DNA of 43,133 bases, taken from positions 1 through 43,133 of the forward strand of contig NZ_QTNQ01000030.1 of NCBI RefSeq assembly GCF_018424695.1, in the 5' to 3' direction. Shown in pieces: positions 1 through 8,648 of the stretch (position 1 is its first letter; each line of letters starts with the position of its first letter). The position numbers and the translations under genes were made by a program. A model generated the notes under the pieces. The model was not told where the DNA came from, did no database searches, and saw only the letters and a list, made by a program, of their open reading frames with translations. This stretch comes from Vannielia litorea (GTDB lineage Bacteria; Pseudomonadota; Alphaproteobacteria; Rhodobacterales; Rhodobacteraceae).

Positions 1-2
1 GT

Positions 3-344
3 GTCGCGGGGGCGGTGGGGCGCGGCCTTACACTCTTCGTGTTGTCGTCTATCGGTGCGATCTATCGCGTCAGCCTGAATGCCCTCCGCAACATGGGACC
101 AGATGGCATTTTGCCAACGGAAGCAGTGGTCGCTGCGATTATCACCGGTGAGGATCGCATCATATCGCTTCCTCAAGTAATCGGTGCCGACGCTTACTTC
201 CAGATACGCACCTACCTGCGCGAACACCCTGAAGCCATCCAGCTACAAGATGCCGAGTTGCAAATGATGCAGGCCGCAATCAACGGTTTCTTCGATTTCA
301 TCGCCGATCCGCGTGGTTTTATCAGCAACAACGCACCGGATTGA
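3..344 (+). CDS. Hypothetical protein, possibly 5'-truncated by the window edge
   Basis: The reading frame is open to the left edge. The first usable in-window start is a GTG at 15, with an ATG at 93, so the true start may lie outside. From the GTG it encodes 109 residues: a hydrophobic N-terminal segment followed by a mostly soluble helical C-terminal part rich in Gln, Ile and Asp. I recognise no family. It ends in a TGA at 342-344, just before the ATG (349) of the small membrane protein gene, which suggests translational coupling. It lies on the 3' side of tRNA-Ala, where integrated elements usually sit, so it could belong to an island. That placement is inference only. Confidence 0.4.
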   Translation, partial: VAGAVGRGLTLFVLSSIGAIYRVSLNALRNMGPDGILPTEAVVAAIITGEDRIISLPQVIGADAYFQIRTYLREHPEAIQLQDAELQMMQAAINGFFDFIADPRGFISNNAPD

Positions 345-348
345 TGAG

Positions 349-558
349 ATGAAGAATATCGGTCTTCTGACGGCCATGGCGGCCCTGCTTGTCGTGATGG
401 GTGTGGCCGTGCCGGTGCTGGTCTTGGCAGGTATCGGTCTCCTGGCGTCGGGCCGCTGGGTGTTCGGGACACTGAGCCTCGCCGGTGCCGTTGTGCTTTT
501 CTATCTCTTCGAATGGATGCGTGCGTTGCGGGCGCGTCTGAAGAGCCGGAACCAATGA
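349..558 (+). CDS. Small two-helix membrane protein, unknown function
   Basis: This 69-residue protein starts MKNIGLL and carries two hydrophobic segments, at about residues 5-30 and 38-58. A basic, Arg/Lys-rich C-terminal tail (residues 60-69) is likely cytoplasmic. I chose the ATG at 349 because it falls 4 bp after the stop of the preceding gene. A longer in-frame extension exists (alternative start near 313), but it overlaps that gene. No family is recognised. A gene-poor stretch follows, so it probably ends a two-gene unit. Confidence 0.45.
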   Translation: MKNIGLLTAMAALLVVMGVAVPVLVLAGIGLLASGRWVFGTLSLAGAVVLFYLFEWMRALRARLKSRNQ

Positions 559-1025
559 GAGTTACTCTCGGCTGATCACTCGGTTGCGCCTACAGCGGTC
601 CAATCCAAGAGCCTTGCCGTCACGCGGCTCAGCGACCCGCAGGCAGATGACCTGCTCCCCTGAAAGTCCGCAGCTTGAAATTAGCCTGTTCTCTACAGAA
701 CACGCGCGCCCGCGGCGATGCCCCGCCTACTGACCTCGTTGTGCAGCCCTCGGGCTAAGGGCCCAACTACGTGCTGGCCTGCACCGAGCGGGCCGAGTAG
801 GGGGAGGCTCCCGTCTAACCACTTCGGAAGACGCAACACGAACCAGTCCAACAGCTTCCGCATGACGGGGCGTCTTCTCGCTTGCCGTGGCTGTCTTCAT
901 TGTCTTGGAAAGCGGCGGCGCAGTGGTTGCAGACGGTTCAGCGCGGCTAGAGGCGAAGGAGGCCGGGACTCATTGGCGTCCTCACTGCCATGCGCAAGCG
1001 TGACAACCCGCGAGAAAACCACCAC
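559..1025. other. Gene-poor stretch, no supported gene
   Basis: About 470 bp between the small membrane protein gene and the tRNA-Ala terminator. Short open frames exist on both strands, but none has a credible start, ribosome site or recognisable protein. The longest, on the plus strand, runs straight through the terminator and the tRNA and is rejected. The sequence could be decayed coding or island DNA beside a tRNA, but I see no integrase, transposase or clear terminal repeat. Confidence 0.5.
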
Positions 1026-1050
1026 AAAAAATCAGCAGGTTGCCGATCTT
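1026..1050 (-). terminator. Bidirectional Rho-independent terminator of tRNA-Ala
   Basis: A 7-bp stem (1031-1037 with 1041-1047, one G-U pair on the minus strand) with a 3-nt loop is flanked by an A-run on the left and a T-run on the right. Read from the minus strand, the hairpin is followed by six Ts directly downstream of the tRNA 3' end. Read from the plus strand it is also followed by a T-run, so it may stop transcripts from both sides. Confidence 0.7.
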
Positions 1051-1068
1051 TTTTCTACCAAGGGGAAA

Positions 1069-1144
<76 letters not shown>

Positions 1145-1222
1145 GGTGAGGCGGACGTTTAGGGAATCGCGGCGGGGGGTTCAAGCGAAATTTTCGCCGC
1201 CCGCCGCTTTTCCCGCCGCGCC

Positions 1223-1552
1223 TCAGCTTTCGTCGTCGTCGGAGGCGACGTCGGCGATGTCGTCGAGCGAAACATCGTCATCATCGTCGTCTTCAAGCAC
1301 GTCGTCGCCGAGATCGACATCGCTGTCATCATCATCGTCTTCGAGCACATCGATGTCGGCGTCTTCTTCCTCGGCCTCGACAGACTTCGGATCGGGCTTG
1401 TCGCCCTTCAGGGCCGAGCGGGCCTTGTTGCCGGTATCCAGCTCCACGACCTCACCGGTGTAGGGGCTCACAACCGGGTCGCGCCCCAGGTCATAAAACC
1501 GCTTGCCGGTGGTCGGGCAGACGCGCTTGACGCCCCATTGTTCCTTAGGCAT
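1223..1552 (-). CDS. FYDLN acid family protein (TIGR02300-like)
   Basis: 109 residues starting MPKEQWGVKR. The N-terminal third has the family signature: a CPTTGKRFYDLGRDP segment (canonical FYDLN, here FYDLG), then VSPYTGE. The remainder, from about residue 60, is extremely acidic, with runs of Asp/Glu (EDDDDD, EDDDDDDD). The family is widespread in alphaproteobacteria and has no firm function. The short CPTTG/SPYTG part resembles a degenerate zinc-ribbon, but only one Cys remains. I chose the ATG at 1552 because a GAGGA ribosome site precedes it. The much longer in-frame extension upstream is antisense to the next gene and is rejected. Confidence 0.85.
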   Translation of the reverse strand: MPKEQWGVKRVCPTTGKRFYDLGRDPVVSPYTGEVVELDTGNKARSALKGDKPDPKSVEAEEEDADIDVLEDDDDDSDVDLGDDVLEDDDDDDVSLDDIADVASDDDES

Positions 1553-1682
1553 CGAAATCCTCACATGCTTTAGGGTTCGAGCGGGGCCAATGCCACGACA
1601 ACACAAGGCTGTAAAGGGGGTATCGGCCTTTCTTGCGGTGTTGCGGCAGGCTACTCTCGGGCGAGGCAAAACAGGGCAGGCC

Positions 1683-2375
1683 ATGGGCATCATCACGTTA
1701 CCGGGAAAGCCGGAGGTCGAGGTCACGCTGCGCCGCTCGGCGCGGGCGCGGCGGCTGTCGCTTCGGGTGTCGGGAGTTGATGGCCGGGTCACGCTGACCA
1801 TGCCGCGTTTCGCGCCCGAGCGGGAGGCGCGCAACTTTGCCGCCGAGAAGGCCGGGTGGATCCGCGACAGGCTGGCCGAGCAGGCTCCCTTCGTGCCGGT
1901 GGAGCCGGGCGCGGAGATCCCGGTAGAGGGCGTGCTGCGCCGGGTCGAGGCCGCACCGGTGCGCCGGATTGCCCTTGAGCCACAGGCACTTCTGGTGCCC
2001 GAGGGCGCCACGCGTCTGCCTGCACGGCTTGGCGCCTTCCTGCGCGAGATCGCCCGCGAACGATTGGCCGAGGCCTCCGCGCGCCACGCCGCCGCGCTGG
2101 GCCGCCCGCACGGGCGCATCACCCTGCGCGACACCCGCTCGCGATGGGGCTCGTGCAGCCATGAGGGCAACCTGATGTATTCGTGGCGGCTCATCCTGGC
2201 TCCGCCCGAGGTGCTCGATTACGTCGCAGCGCATGAGGTGGCCCACCTGGCCCACATGGATCACTCCCCCCGTTTCTGGGCGGCCTGCGGCAAGCTCTGC
2301 CCGGGCTACGAGGCGCCGCGCCGCTGGCTCCGGCAGCACGGTGCGGCGCTTCACCGCTATGGCTTCAAGGGGTGA
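1683..2375 (+). CDS. YgjP/DUF45-family (SprT-like) metal-dependent peptidase
   Basis: 230 residues. Residues 184-188 are HEVAH, and a further His follows at about 191-194 (HMDHSPRFW), the zinc-binding pattern of the YgjP/WLM peptidase group. SRWGSCS at residues 153-159 is the second family hallmark. The N-terminal half (residues 10-90) is the beta-rich region typical of DUF45 proteins. The function is not well defined; a cytoplasmic zinc metalloprotease role is inferred from the fold. The ATG at 1683 fits family length, while an upstream in-frame extension overlaps the divergent FYDLN gene promoter. The GntR gene starts 45 bp downstream in the same direction. Confidence 0.85.
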   Translation: MGIITLPGKPEVEVTLRRSARARRLSLRVSGVDGRVTLTMPRFAPEREARNFAAEKAGWIRDRLAEQAPFVPVEPGAEIPVEGVLRRVEAAPVRRIALEPQALLVPEGATRLPARLGAFLREIARERLAEASARHAAALGRPHGRITLRDTRSRWGSCSHEGNLMYSWRLILAPPEVLDYVAAHEVAHLAHMDHSPRFWAACGKLCPGYEAPRRWLRQHGAALHRYGFKG

Positions 2376-2402
2376 GCCTTTGCCGTTGACGGATCGCAGA
2401 TT

Positions 2403-2412
2403 CGTGATCACG
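2403..2412. promoter_or_regulatory. Palindromic TGATCAC box in front of gntR
   Basis: CGTGATCACG is a perfect 10-bp palindrome 8 bp before the ATG of the GntR/FCD gene. It matches the core (GTGATCAC) of the paired boxes upstream of sucC and sdhC. It lies where binding would block initiation or translation, as expected of autoregulation. No second box was found 21 bp away; only a weak CTGATCCAG at about 2424. It could be chance, since 10-bp palindromes are not rare in 43 kb. Confidence 0.4.
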
Positions 2413-2420
2413 CTGTCGCC

Positions 2421-3110
2421 ATGCTGATCCAGCCGCCGCCCACTGATGCCGCTCCGCCCAACCGCGAGGCTCCCGCCCCCGCCGGGGCTACCACCGCTGC
2501 GCATGACAGGGTCTACCGTGCGCTCCGCACCCGCATCATGCATGGCGAGCTGCTGCCCGGGCATGCGCTAACCCTCAGGGGAGTCGGCAAGGATTTCGGA
2601 GTTTCCATGACCCCGGCGCGCGAGGCGGTGCGGCGGCTGGCGGCGGAGGGCGCGCTGACACTCTCCGCCTCGGGCCGGGTGTCCACCCCTGTGCTCTCGA
2701 ACGACCGGATCGAGGAACTGGCGGCGATTCGTGCGCTGCTGGAGCCGGAGCTGGCCACCCGTGCGCTGCCGAGGGCCCACATCGCGCTGATCGAGCGGCT
2801 GGAGGCGGTGAACGCCAACATCGCCGAGGTCACCGCGCGGGGCGATGCGGCGGGTTACATCCGCGCCAACCTCGAGTTTCACCGCACGCTCTACCTGCGC
2901 GCGCAGGCTCCCGCGATGCTGGCTCTGGCCGAAACGGTCTGGCTCCAGCTCGGCCCGACCATGCGGCTTCTCTATGACAGGCTCCGGCGCACCGAGGTGC
3001 CGCGCCATCACCGGCTCATCGTGGCCGCGCTGAAGGCGGGGGACGAGCCGGGGCTGCGGCTGGCGGTGCGCTCGGATGTCACCGGCGGGTTGCGGATGCT
3101 GGCGACCTAG
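2421..3110 (+). CDS. GntR-family transcriptional regulator, FadR/FCD subfamily
   Basis: 229 residues. A Pro/Ala-rich N-terminal tail (1-27) precedes the winged helix-turn-helix (about 28-95: RVYRALRTRIMHGELLPGH, then the recognition region SMTPAREAVRRLAAEGAL). The FCD effector domain (about 100-225) has the usual acidic and His ligands, including NLEFHRTLY and a late HHRLI. FCD regulators typically sense carboxylates or acyl-CoAs, and the ligand here is unknown. A perfect TGATCAC palindrome sits just before the start. Similar paired boxes precede sucC and sdhC, so this protein is a candidate regulator of the TCA cluster, a link made by inference. The start is the ATG at 2421, 45 bp after the peptidase gene. 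Confidence 0.9.
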   Translation: MLIQPPPTDAAPPNREAPAPAGATTAAHDRVYRALRTRIMHGELLPGHALTLRGVGKDFGVSMTPAREAVRRLAAEGALTLSASGRVSTPVLSNDRIEELAAIRALLEPELATRALPRAHIALIERLEAVNANIAEVTARGDAAGYIRANLEFHRTLYLRAQAPAMLALAETVWLQLGPTMRLLYDRLRRTEVPRHHRLIVAALKAGDEPGLRLAVRSDVTGGLRMLAT

Positions 3111-3125
3111 GCGTGCAGGCGGCGC

Positions 3126-3962
3126 TCAGAGGCTCCGCAGCATCCCCTGCATCTCGATGCCGGAAATCTGAAGCGAGGCGGCCAGCCGGGCCAGAAAGCC
3201 CTTCTCCGACTGGCTGATCGTGCCGTCAGACACTGTCACCATCAGGGCCCCGCGCATCAGGGTTTCGCGCTGGTGGGCATCCAGCCCCGTGCCGAAGGCC
3301 TTGAACTCGGCATCGGTCACCTTCGTGGCGGCCATGCCGATGAGCCGTTCGATCTGCGCGGCGGAATAGGCGGTGCCGGTCAGCTTTTCGCTGGCGAAGG
3401 CAATGAGCTTCACCTCTTCGGGATCCACCACGCCATCGGCCTTGGCGGCATGGCACATCACGTCAAGCACGCGCTGGGCAAAGCTGTTTGCGCCGGTCAT
3501 GGCCTTGCGACGCTTGCGGCGTCGGCCAGCGGCCAGAAGGCTGGTGAGGCCGAAGAGGCCGAGCGTCGCGCCAATGGCCGCCGAGCCGGCGAATCCGCTG
3601 ACGAGCTGCGCCACCTGCATCCTGGGCTCAACCGGCAGGTCCGCAGGCACTTCGCCCGCTGCAACCAGGCGGGCCATGCGCTCGGACGACAGAGGCACGT
3701 ATTGCGCGCCGGTGCACATCTCGTAAGACAGCGCATAGCTCTCCATCTCGCGCCAAAGGCCGATGCCGAAGAAGTGGTGCTTCTTGGTCAGGTGGCAGAG
3801 TGCCATCTGCCCGCCCGACCCATTGCCAACGCGGGTCGGTGCCACGAAGTGCAGCTGCTCGCTGACCATGACCGCCCCACCGCCACGGCGGGCTTCTGCC
3901 TCATGTGCCGTGGCCGAAAGCGCCACAAGGGCAACGGCTGCGGCGACTCCGAGTTTCTGCAT
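3126..3962 (-). CDS. Secreted/membrane-anchored protein with TerB-like C-terminal domain
   Basis: 278 residues. Residues 1-24 form a signal peptide (hydrophobic core, ending AHEAEA). A region of about 100 residues with Cys pairs follows. Residues 126-146 are a transmembrane segment (GSAAIGATLGLFGLTSLLA), followed by a strongly basic stop-transfer stretch (GRRRKRRKA). Residues 155-278 resemble a TerB/DjlA-type helical domain (HAAKADGVVDPEEVKLI...; SDGTISQSEKGFL), with Asp-rich turns that could bind divalent cations. The topology suggests a periplasmic N-terminal part and a cytoplasmic TerB domain. Function unknown. The gene is convergent with gntR, separated by 15 bp. Confidence 0.7.
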   Translation of the reverse strand: MQKLGVAAAVALVALSATAHEAEARRGGGAVMVSEQLHFVAPTRVGNGSGGQMALCHLTKKHHFFGIGLWREMESYALSYEMCTGAQYVPLSSERMARLVAAGEVPADLPVEPRMQVAQLVSGFAGSAAIGATLGLFGLTSLLAAGRRRKRRKAMTGANSFAQRVLDVMCHAAKADGVVDPEEVKLIAFASEKLTGTAYSAAQIERLIGMAATKVTDAEFKAFGTGLDAHQRETLMRGALMVTVSDGTISQSEKGFLARLAASLQISGIEMQGMLRSL

Positions 3963-4065
3963 CGGTTCGTCCTCTCGCTTTCCTCAACAATCCGGGCTCT
4001 TCGGCCCAATCTTTAAGAAAGCGTTAACAACCGATTGCGGCGCGCCTTTGGCACAACTGGCGCAC

Positions 4066-4095
4066 GAAAAAGGCCGCGACATCTCTGCCGCGGCC
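4066..4095 (-). terminator. Rho-independent terminator after lpdA
   Basis: A perfect 7-bp GC stem (GGCCGCG with CGCGGCC, 4072-4078 and 4089-4095) with a 10-nt loop is followed on the minus strand by five Ts. It lies 22 bp beyond the lpdA stop and closes the long suc/odh/lpd operon. Confidence 0.85.
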
Positions 4096-4117
4096 CACTG
4101 TAACCTTCACATTTGAA

Positions 4118-5512
4118 TCAAACGTGAATGGCCCCGTCGCCGCAGGCCAGCGCGCTCTCGCGCACCGCCTCCGAGAAGGTCGGGTGAGCGTGGCAGGTGC
4201 GGGCGACATCCTCGGCGGAGGCGCCGAATTCCATCGCCACGCAGATCTCGTGGATCAACTCGCCCGCCGCCGGGCCGATGATGTGGCAGCCGAGGATCCT
4301 GTCGGTCTCCTTGTCGGCCAGCATCTTCACGAAGCCCTCGGCCTGATGCACCGACTTGGCCCGCGCGTTGCCCATGAAGGGGAACTTGCCAACCTTGTAG
4401 GCCTTGCCCTTCTCCTTCAGGGTTTCCTCGGTTTCTCCGACACTTGCGACCTCGGGGGCGGTGTAGATCACGCCGGGAATGAGGCCGTAGTTGATGTGCG
4501 GCTTCTGGCCCGCCAGCATCTCGGCCAGCGCGGTGCCCTCGTCTTCGGCCTTATGGGCGAGCATCGGGCCGGGGATCGCGTCACCGATGGCATAGACGCC
4601 CTTCACCGCGGTCTGGAAGTGTTCGTCCACCTCGACCTGCCCGCGCTTGGTCATCTTCACGCCAAGCTCTTCGAGCCCGAGCCCTTCGACGTAGGGCTTG
4701 CGGCCGGTGGCGACCAGCACGGTGTCGGCCTTCAGTTCGTGGGCGCTGTCATCCTTGCGCAGCTTGTAATGCACCGTGGCCTTGCCACCCTTGGTTTCCA
4801 CCTTGTTCACGGCGGCGCCCATAACGAACGCAAGACCCTGCTTTTTCAGGATCTTCTGGAAGTTCTTGGCCACCTCGGCATCGGCGCCGGGGGTGATCGC
4901 ATCGAGGAATTCCACCACCGTCACCTTGGAGCCAAGCCGGGCATAAACCGAGCCCAGCTCAAGCCCGATCACCCCGCCGCCGACCACGACCATCTCGCCG
5001 GGCACCTTGCCCAGCTCCAACGCGCCGGTGGAGGTGACCACCACCTTCTCGTCGATCTCGACTTCCGCACCGGGGATCGAGGCCGGTTCGGAGCCGGTGG
5101 CGATGATGATGTGCTTGGCCTCATGCACCTCGTCACCCACCTTCACCTTGCCCGCCTCGGGGATGCTGCCCCAGCCTTTCAGCCAGTCTATCTTGTTCTT
5201 CTTGAACAGAAATTCGATGCCACCGGTGTTCTGGCCAACGGTCTTGTCCTTGTAGGCCTTCATCTGGTCCCAGTCGACGCTCGGGCTCTTGCCCTTCAGC
5301 CCCATCTCGGCAAAGTTGTGCTCCGCCTCATGCAGCAGGTGCGAGGCGTGCAGCAGCGCCTTGGAGGGAATGCAGCCGACGTTGAGGCAGGTGCCGCCAA
5401 GGGTTTCGCGGCCCTCCACCACGGCGGTTTTCATGCCGAGCTGGGCGCAGCGGATGGCGCAGACGTAGCCGCCGGGACCGGCGCCGATGATGATCACGTC
5501 ATAAGAGGACAT
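4118..5512 (-). CDS. lpdA: Dihydrolipoyl dehydrogenase (E3 of the 2-oxoglutarate dehydrogenase complex)
   Basis: 464 residues, full family length. It reoxidises dihydrolipoyl groups on E2 with NAD+. An FAD-binding GAGPGG lies at residues 10-15. The redox disulfide is Cys42/Cys47 in [14 protein letters not shown] second nucleotide-binding motif [10 protein letters not shown] lies in the middle. The C-terminal catalytic dyad is His443/Glu448 (HPTFSE). The ATG at 5512 is preceded by a GGAGAG ribosome site, while the upstream in-frame extension has no family similarity. It is the last gene of the sucC-to-lpd series and is separated by about 120 bp carrying direct and inverted repeats, so it may have its own promoter. 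The position next to odhAB points to the OGDH complex, though sharing with pyruvate dehydrogenase cannot be excluded. Confidence 0.97.
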   Translation of the reverse strand: MSSYDVIIIGAGPGGYVCAIRCAQLGMKTAVVEGRETLGGTCLNVGCIPSKALLHASHLLHEAEHNFAEMGLKGKSPSVDWDQMKAYKDKTVGQNTGGIEFLFKKNKIDWLKGWGSIPEAGKVKVGDEVHEAKHIIIATGSEPASIPGAEVEIDEKVVVTSTGALELGKVPGEMVVVGGGVIGLELGSVYARLGSKVTVVEFLDAITPGADAEVAKNFQKILKKQGLAFVMGAAVNKVETKGGKATVHYKLRKDDSAHELKADTVLVATGRKPYVEGLGLEELGVKMTKRGQVEVDEHFQTAVKGVYAIGDAIPGPMLAHKAEDEGTALAEMLAGQKPHINYGLIPGVIYTAPEVASVGETEETLKEKGKAYKVGKFPFMGNARAKSVHQAEGFVKMLADKETDRILGCHIIGPAAGELIHEICVAMEFGASAEDVARTCHAHPTFSEAVRESALACGDGAIHV

Positions 5513-5559
5513 GGGCTCTCCTTTACCAAGATTCGGGGCATGCAGAATCGATACACAAT

Positions 5560-5593
5560 CCATGCACAACCCATGCACATGTCATCCGACATG
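5560..5593. promoter_or_regulatory. Direct and inverted repeats upstream of lpdA
   Basis: CCATGCACA occurs twice (5560-5568 and 5571-5579), one helical turn apart. It is followed immediately by an inverted repeat CATGTC-N4-GACATG (5578-5593). The cluster lies about 48-81 bp upstream of the lpdA start and could be an operator. No factor can be named from sequence. Confidence 0.35.
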
Positions 5594-5630
5594 CGCGATT
5601 TTCGGGTGAATTCGTTAACGCGCCGCCCCG

Positions 5631-5999
5631 TCATGGCCGATGCTCCTGCGGCAGCGGCGTGCCCTGATGGAAGCGGGCCTGCCAGCCCTCGGGCGTTTCG
5701 GCCCAGAGGGTGGAGCGGGCGGCCCATTGAGTCTCGTCCGGGTAGCGGGTTTCGGAGGTGTAGGTGACGAGCGCGACGCCGGGCGCGATCTCGCGCGCCT
5801 CCAGCCCGTGCAGCGCCACCTTCGAGGGGCGGCCCTCGGAGGTGTCGGTTAGCAACTCCTCGCGGGTATAGCGGCGGCCCGAGCGGGCGAGCTCGAAGAA
5901 GTCGGGCGCCAGCAGCCGCTCGATTTCGGCGCGGTCATAGCCCGAGGCAGCGGCCCAGATCGCCTCTTCCAGCGGGGGGAGAGCGGCCAGATCGGTCAT
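5631..5999 (-). CDS. SnoaL/NTF2-like (DUF4440-type) protein
   Basis: 122 residues matching a single NTF2-like cone fold: LEEAIWAAASGYDRAEIERLLAPDFFELARSG, then YTREELL, then VTYTSETRYP and a terminal WQARFHQGTPL strand. Proteins of this group are small-ligand-binding or enzyme-like, and the substrate cannot be deduced here. Its ATG overlaps the stop of the upstream membrane protein gene by 4 nt (ATGA), implying translational coupling. It sits between that gene and lpdA in the TCA operon, with no obvious metabolic link. Confidence 0.75.
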   Translation of the reverse strand: MTDLAALPPLEEAIWAAASGYDRAEIERLLAPDFFELARSGRRYTREELLTDTSEGRPSKVALHGLEAREIAPGVALVTYTSETRYPDETQWAARSTLWAETPEGWQARFHQGTPLPQEHRP

Positions 6000-6421
6000 C
6001 CCGGCACCCGGGCGAAGGCACCCTTGCGGAAGAGGTGCCAGGCGAACCAGGCGAGCGCGACTGTCCCCGTCACTTCCAGCGCAGCGGCGAGGCTGACGAG
6101 CGGCGCAAACCAGAAACCCGCAGAGGCCGCGACCATGGCGCGGATCAGCAGCAGAGCAAAGCCGCAGAGCGCCCATGTGAGCGGCAGCGCCGCCACGTTC
6201 CGGGCGGGCAGGGCGGCGGAGAGGCCGAGCAGGCAGAGGGCGGGCAGCATGGCCAGCACGGCGAAGATGAGCAACCACGGCTGAAAGCCCCCGCCCGAGA
6301 AGGTGCCAAGCGCCAGCACGCCCGAGGTGGAGACCAGCCCCAGCGTAAACCCGCCCCGCCGCAGCGCATCTGCGGTGTCGGGTGAGAAGGTGAGGGTTTC
6401 TGCGCGGGTGATGAGGGTCAT
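5996..6421 (-). CDS. Four-helix integral membrane protein, unknown function
   Basis: 141 residues with four hydrophobic segments at about residues 24-42, 48-68, 80-100 and 103-128. The termini are short and polar (MTLITRAETLTFSPDTAD at the start, HLFRKGAFARVPG at the end). No conserved functional motif is recognised. It overlaps the upstream MltR-like gene by 4 nt and the downstream SnoaL-like gene by 4 nt, so the three form a tightly coupled minus-strand block between odhB and lpdA. Base composition matches the GC-rich neighbourhood, unlike the MltR-like gene. Confidence 0.7.
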   Translation of the reverse strand: MTLITRAETLTFSPDTADALRRGGFTLGLVSTSGVLALGTFSGGGFQPWLLIFAVLAMLPALCLLGLSAALPARNVAALPLTWALCGFALLLIRAMVAASAGFWFAPLVSLAAALEVTGTVALAWFAWHLFRKGAFARVPG

Positions 6422-7020
6422 GATGAAGACCTGTCGCCAAACCCCTCGCGTTCCGGCAAATAGCTCGGAATAAACTCAGGGTAGCTCTTCGTATGAAGGA
6501 GCACGTTTATTTCATGCCTGTGAAGGTCTAAGCCCACAAGCATGCAACAAAGGCTGTATCTTTCGCGCCGGTCTTCAGACTCCGTTGAAGCATTAAACCT
6601 CTCTCCTAGCTTTTGATAAAGATCGTCTACCACGTCCTTTATGCGTGGATCGTCAAAACGAGTTGTAAGTTCGTGGGCGAACGTATTCCGCACTTTGGCT
6701 ATGGAGCGCAGAGCCCTAACATCTTCGTCGTTTAGAATCCGCAACGCGCGGCAACATTCGAGGCGAGCTTTGAATGTTCCCAAGCCGTTCGTAGCTTTGA
6801 GTAGATCCTCTGCCTCCTTTGTTTCTGCAAAGTAAGATCGCAGGCAATCGGCCAAAAAGTTCTCAAAGTAAGAGCCAACGCATAGAACCAAACCGCGATC
6901 AGATTCGCTGTCCAATCCGTCCCAGAAAATGCTGTCCCTCCGATACATGGCCTTCATTGCTTCCTGCAATTGATCGTCGGAACCAAAGAGAGCAGCTTTG
7001 AGACTTGTGATCTTGGCCAT
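6418..7020 (-). CDS. MltR-like (mannitol repressor domain) family protein, atypical base composition
   Basis: 200 residues. The central region resembles the MltR/DUF4145-type helical domain: DRGLVLCVGSYFENFLADCL at about residues 40-60, a GLGTFKARLECCRALRIL segment at about 77-95, and the signature IAKVRNTFAHEL at about 106-117. MltR of enterobacteria represses mannitol use, but homologues outside such operons have no defined role, and no mannitol gene is present. The ATG at 7020 has no clear ribosome site. By eye the codons are much less GC-biased than those of every neighbour, suggesting recent acquisition. Even so, its stop overlaps the next start by 4 nt, so it is transcriptionally integrated in the odh-lpd series. 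Confidence 0.7.
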   Translation of the reverse strand: MAKITSLKAALFGSDDQLQEAMKAMYRRDSIFWDGLDSESDRGLVLCVGSYFENFLADCLRSYFAETKEAEDLLKATNGLGTFKARLECCRALRILNDEDVRALRSIAKVRNTFAHELTTRFDDPRIKDVVDDLYQKLGERFNASTESEDRRERYSLCCMLVGLDLHRHEINVLLHTKSYPEFIPSYLPEREGFGDRSSS

Positions 7021-7082
7021 AGTTAAGACGCTCGGCGGTCGATTGGCGCAGAACTGGCCAACGCCAGTTCTGCGAAGTTGTT

Positions 7083-8645
<1,563 letters not shown>

Positions 8646-8648
8646 TGA

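Noticed and set aside
5491..5497. TGATCAC at the lpdA start region
   Set aside because: It lies inside the coding sequence for the conserved DVIIIG motif and lacks the flanking TG/CA bases or a partner 21 bp away.
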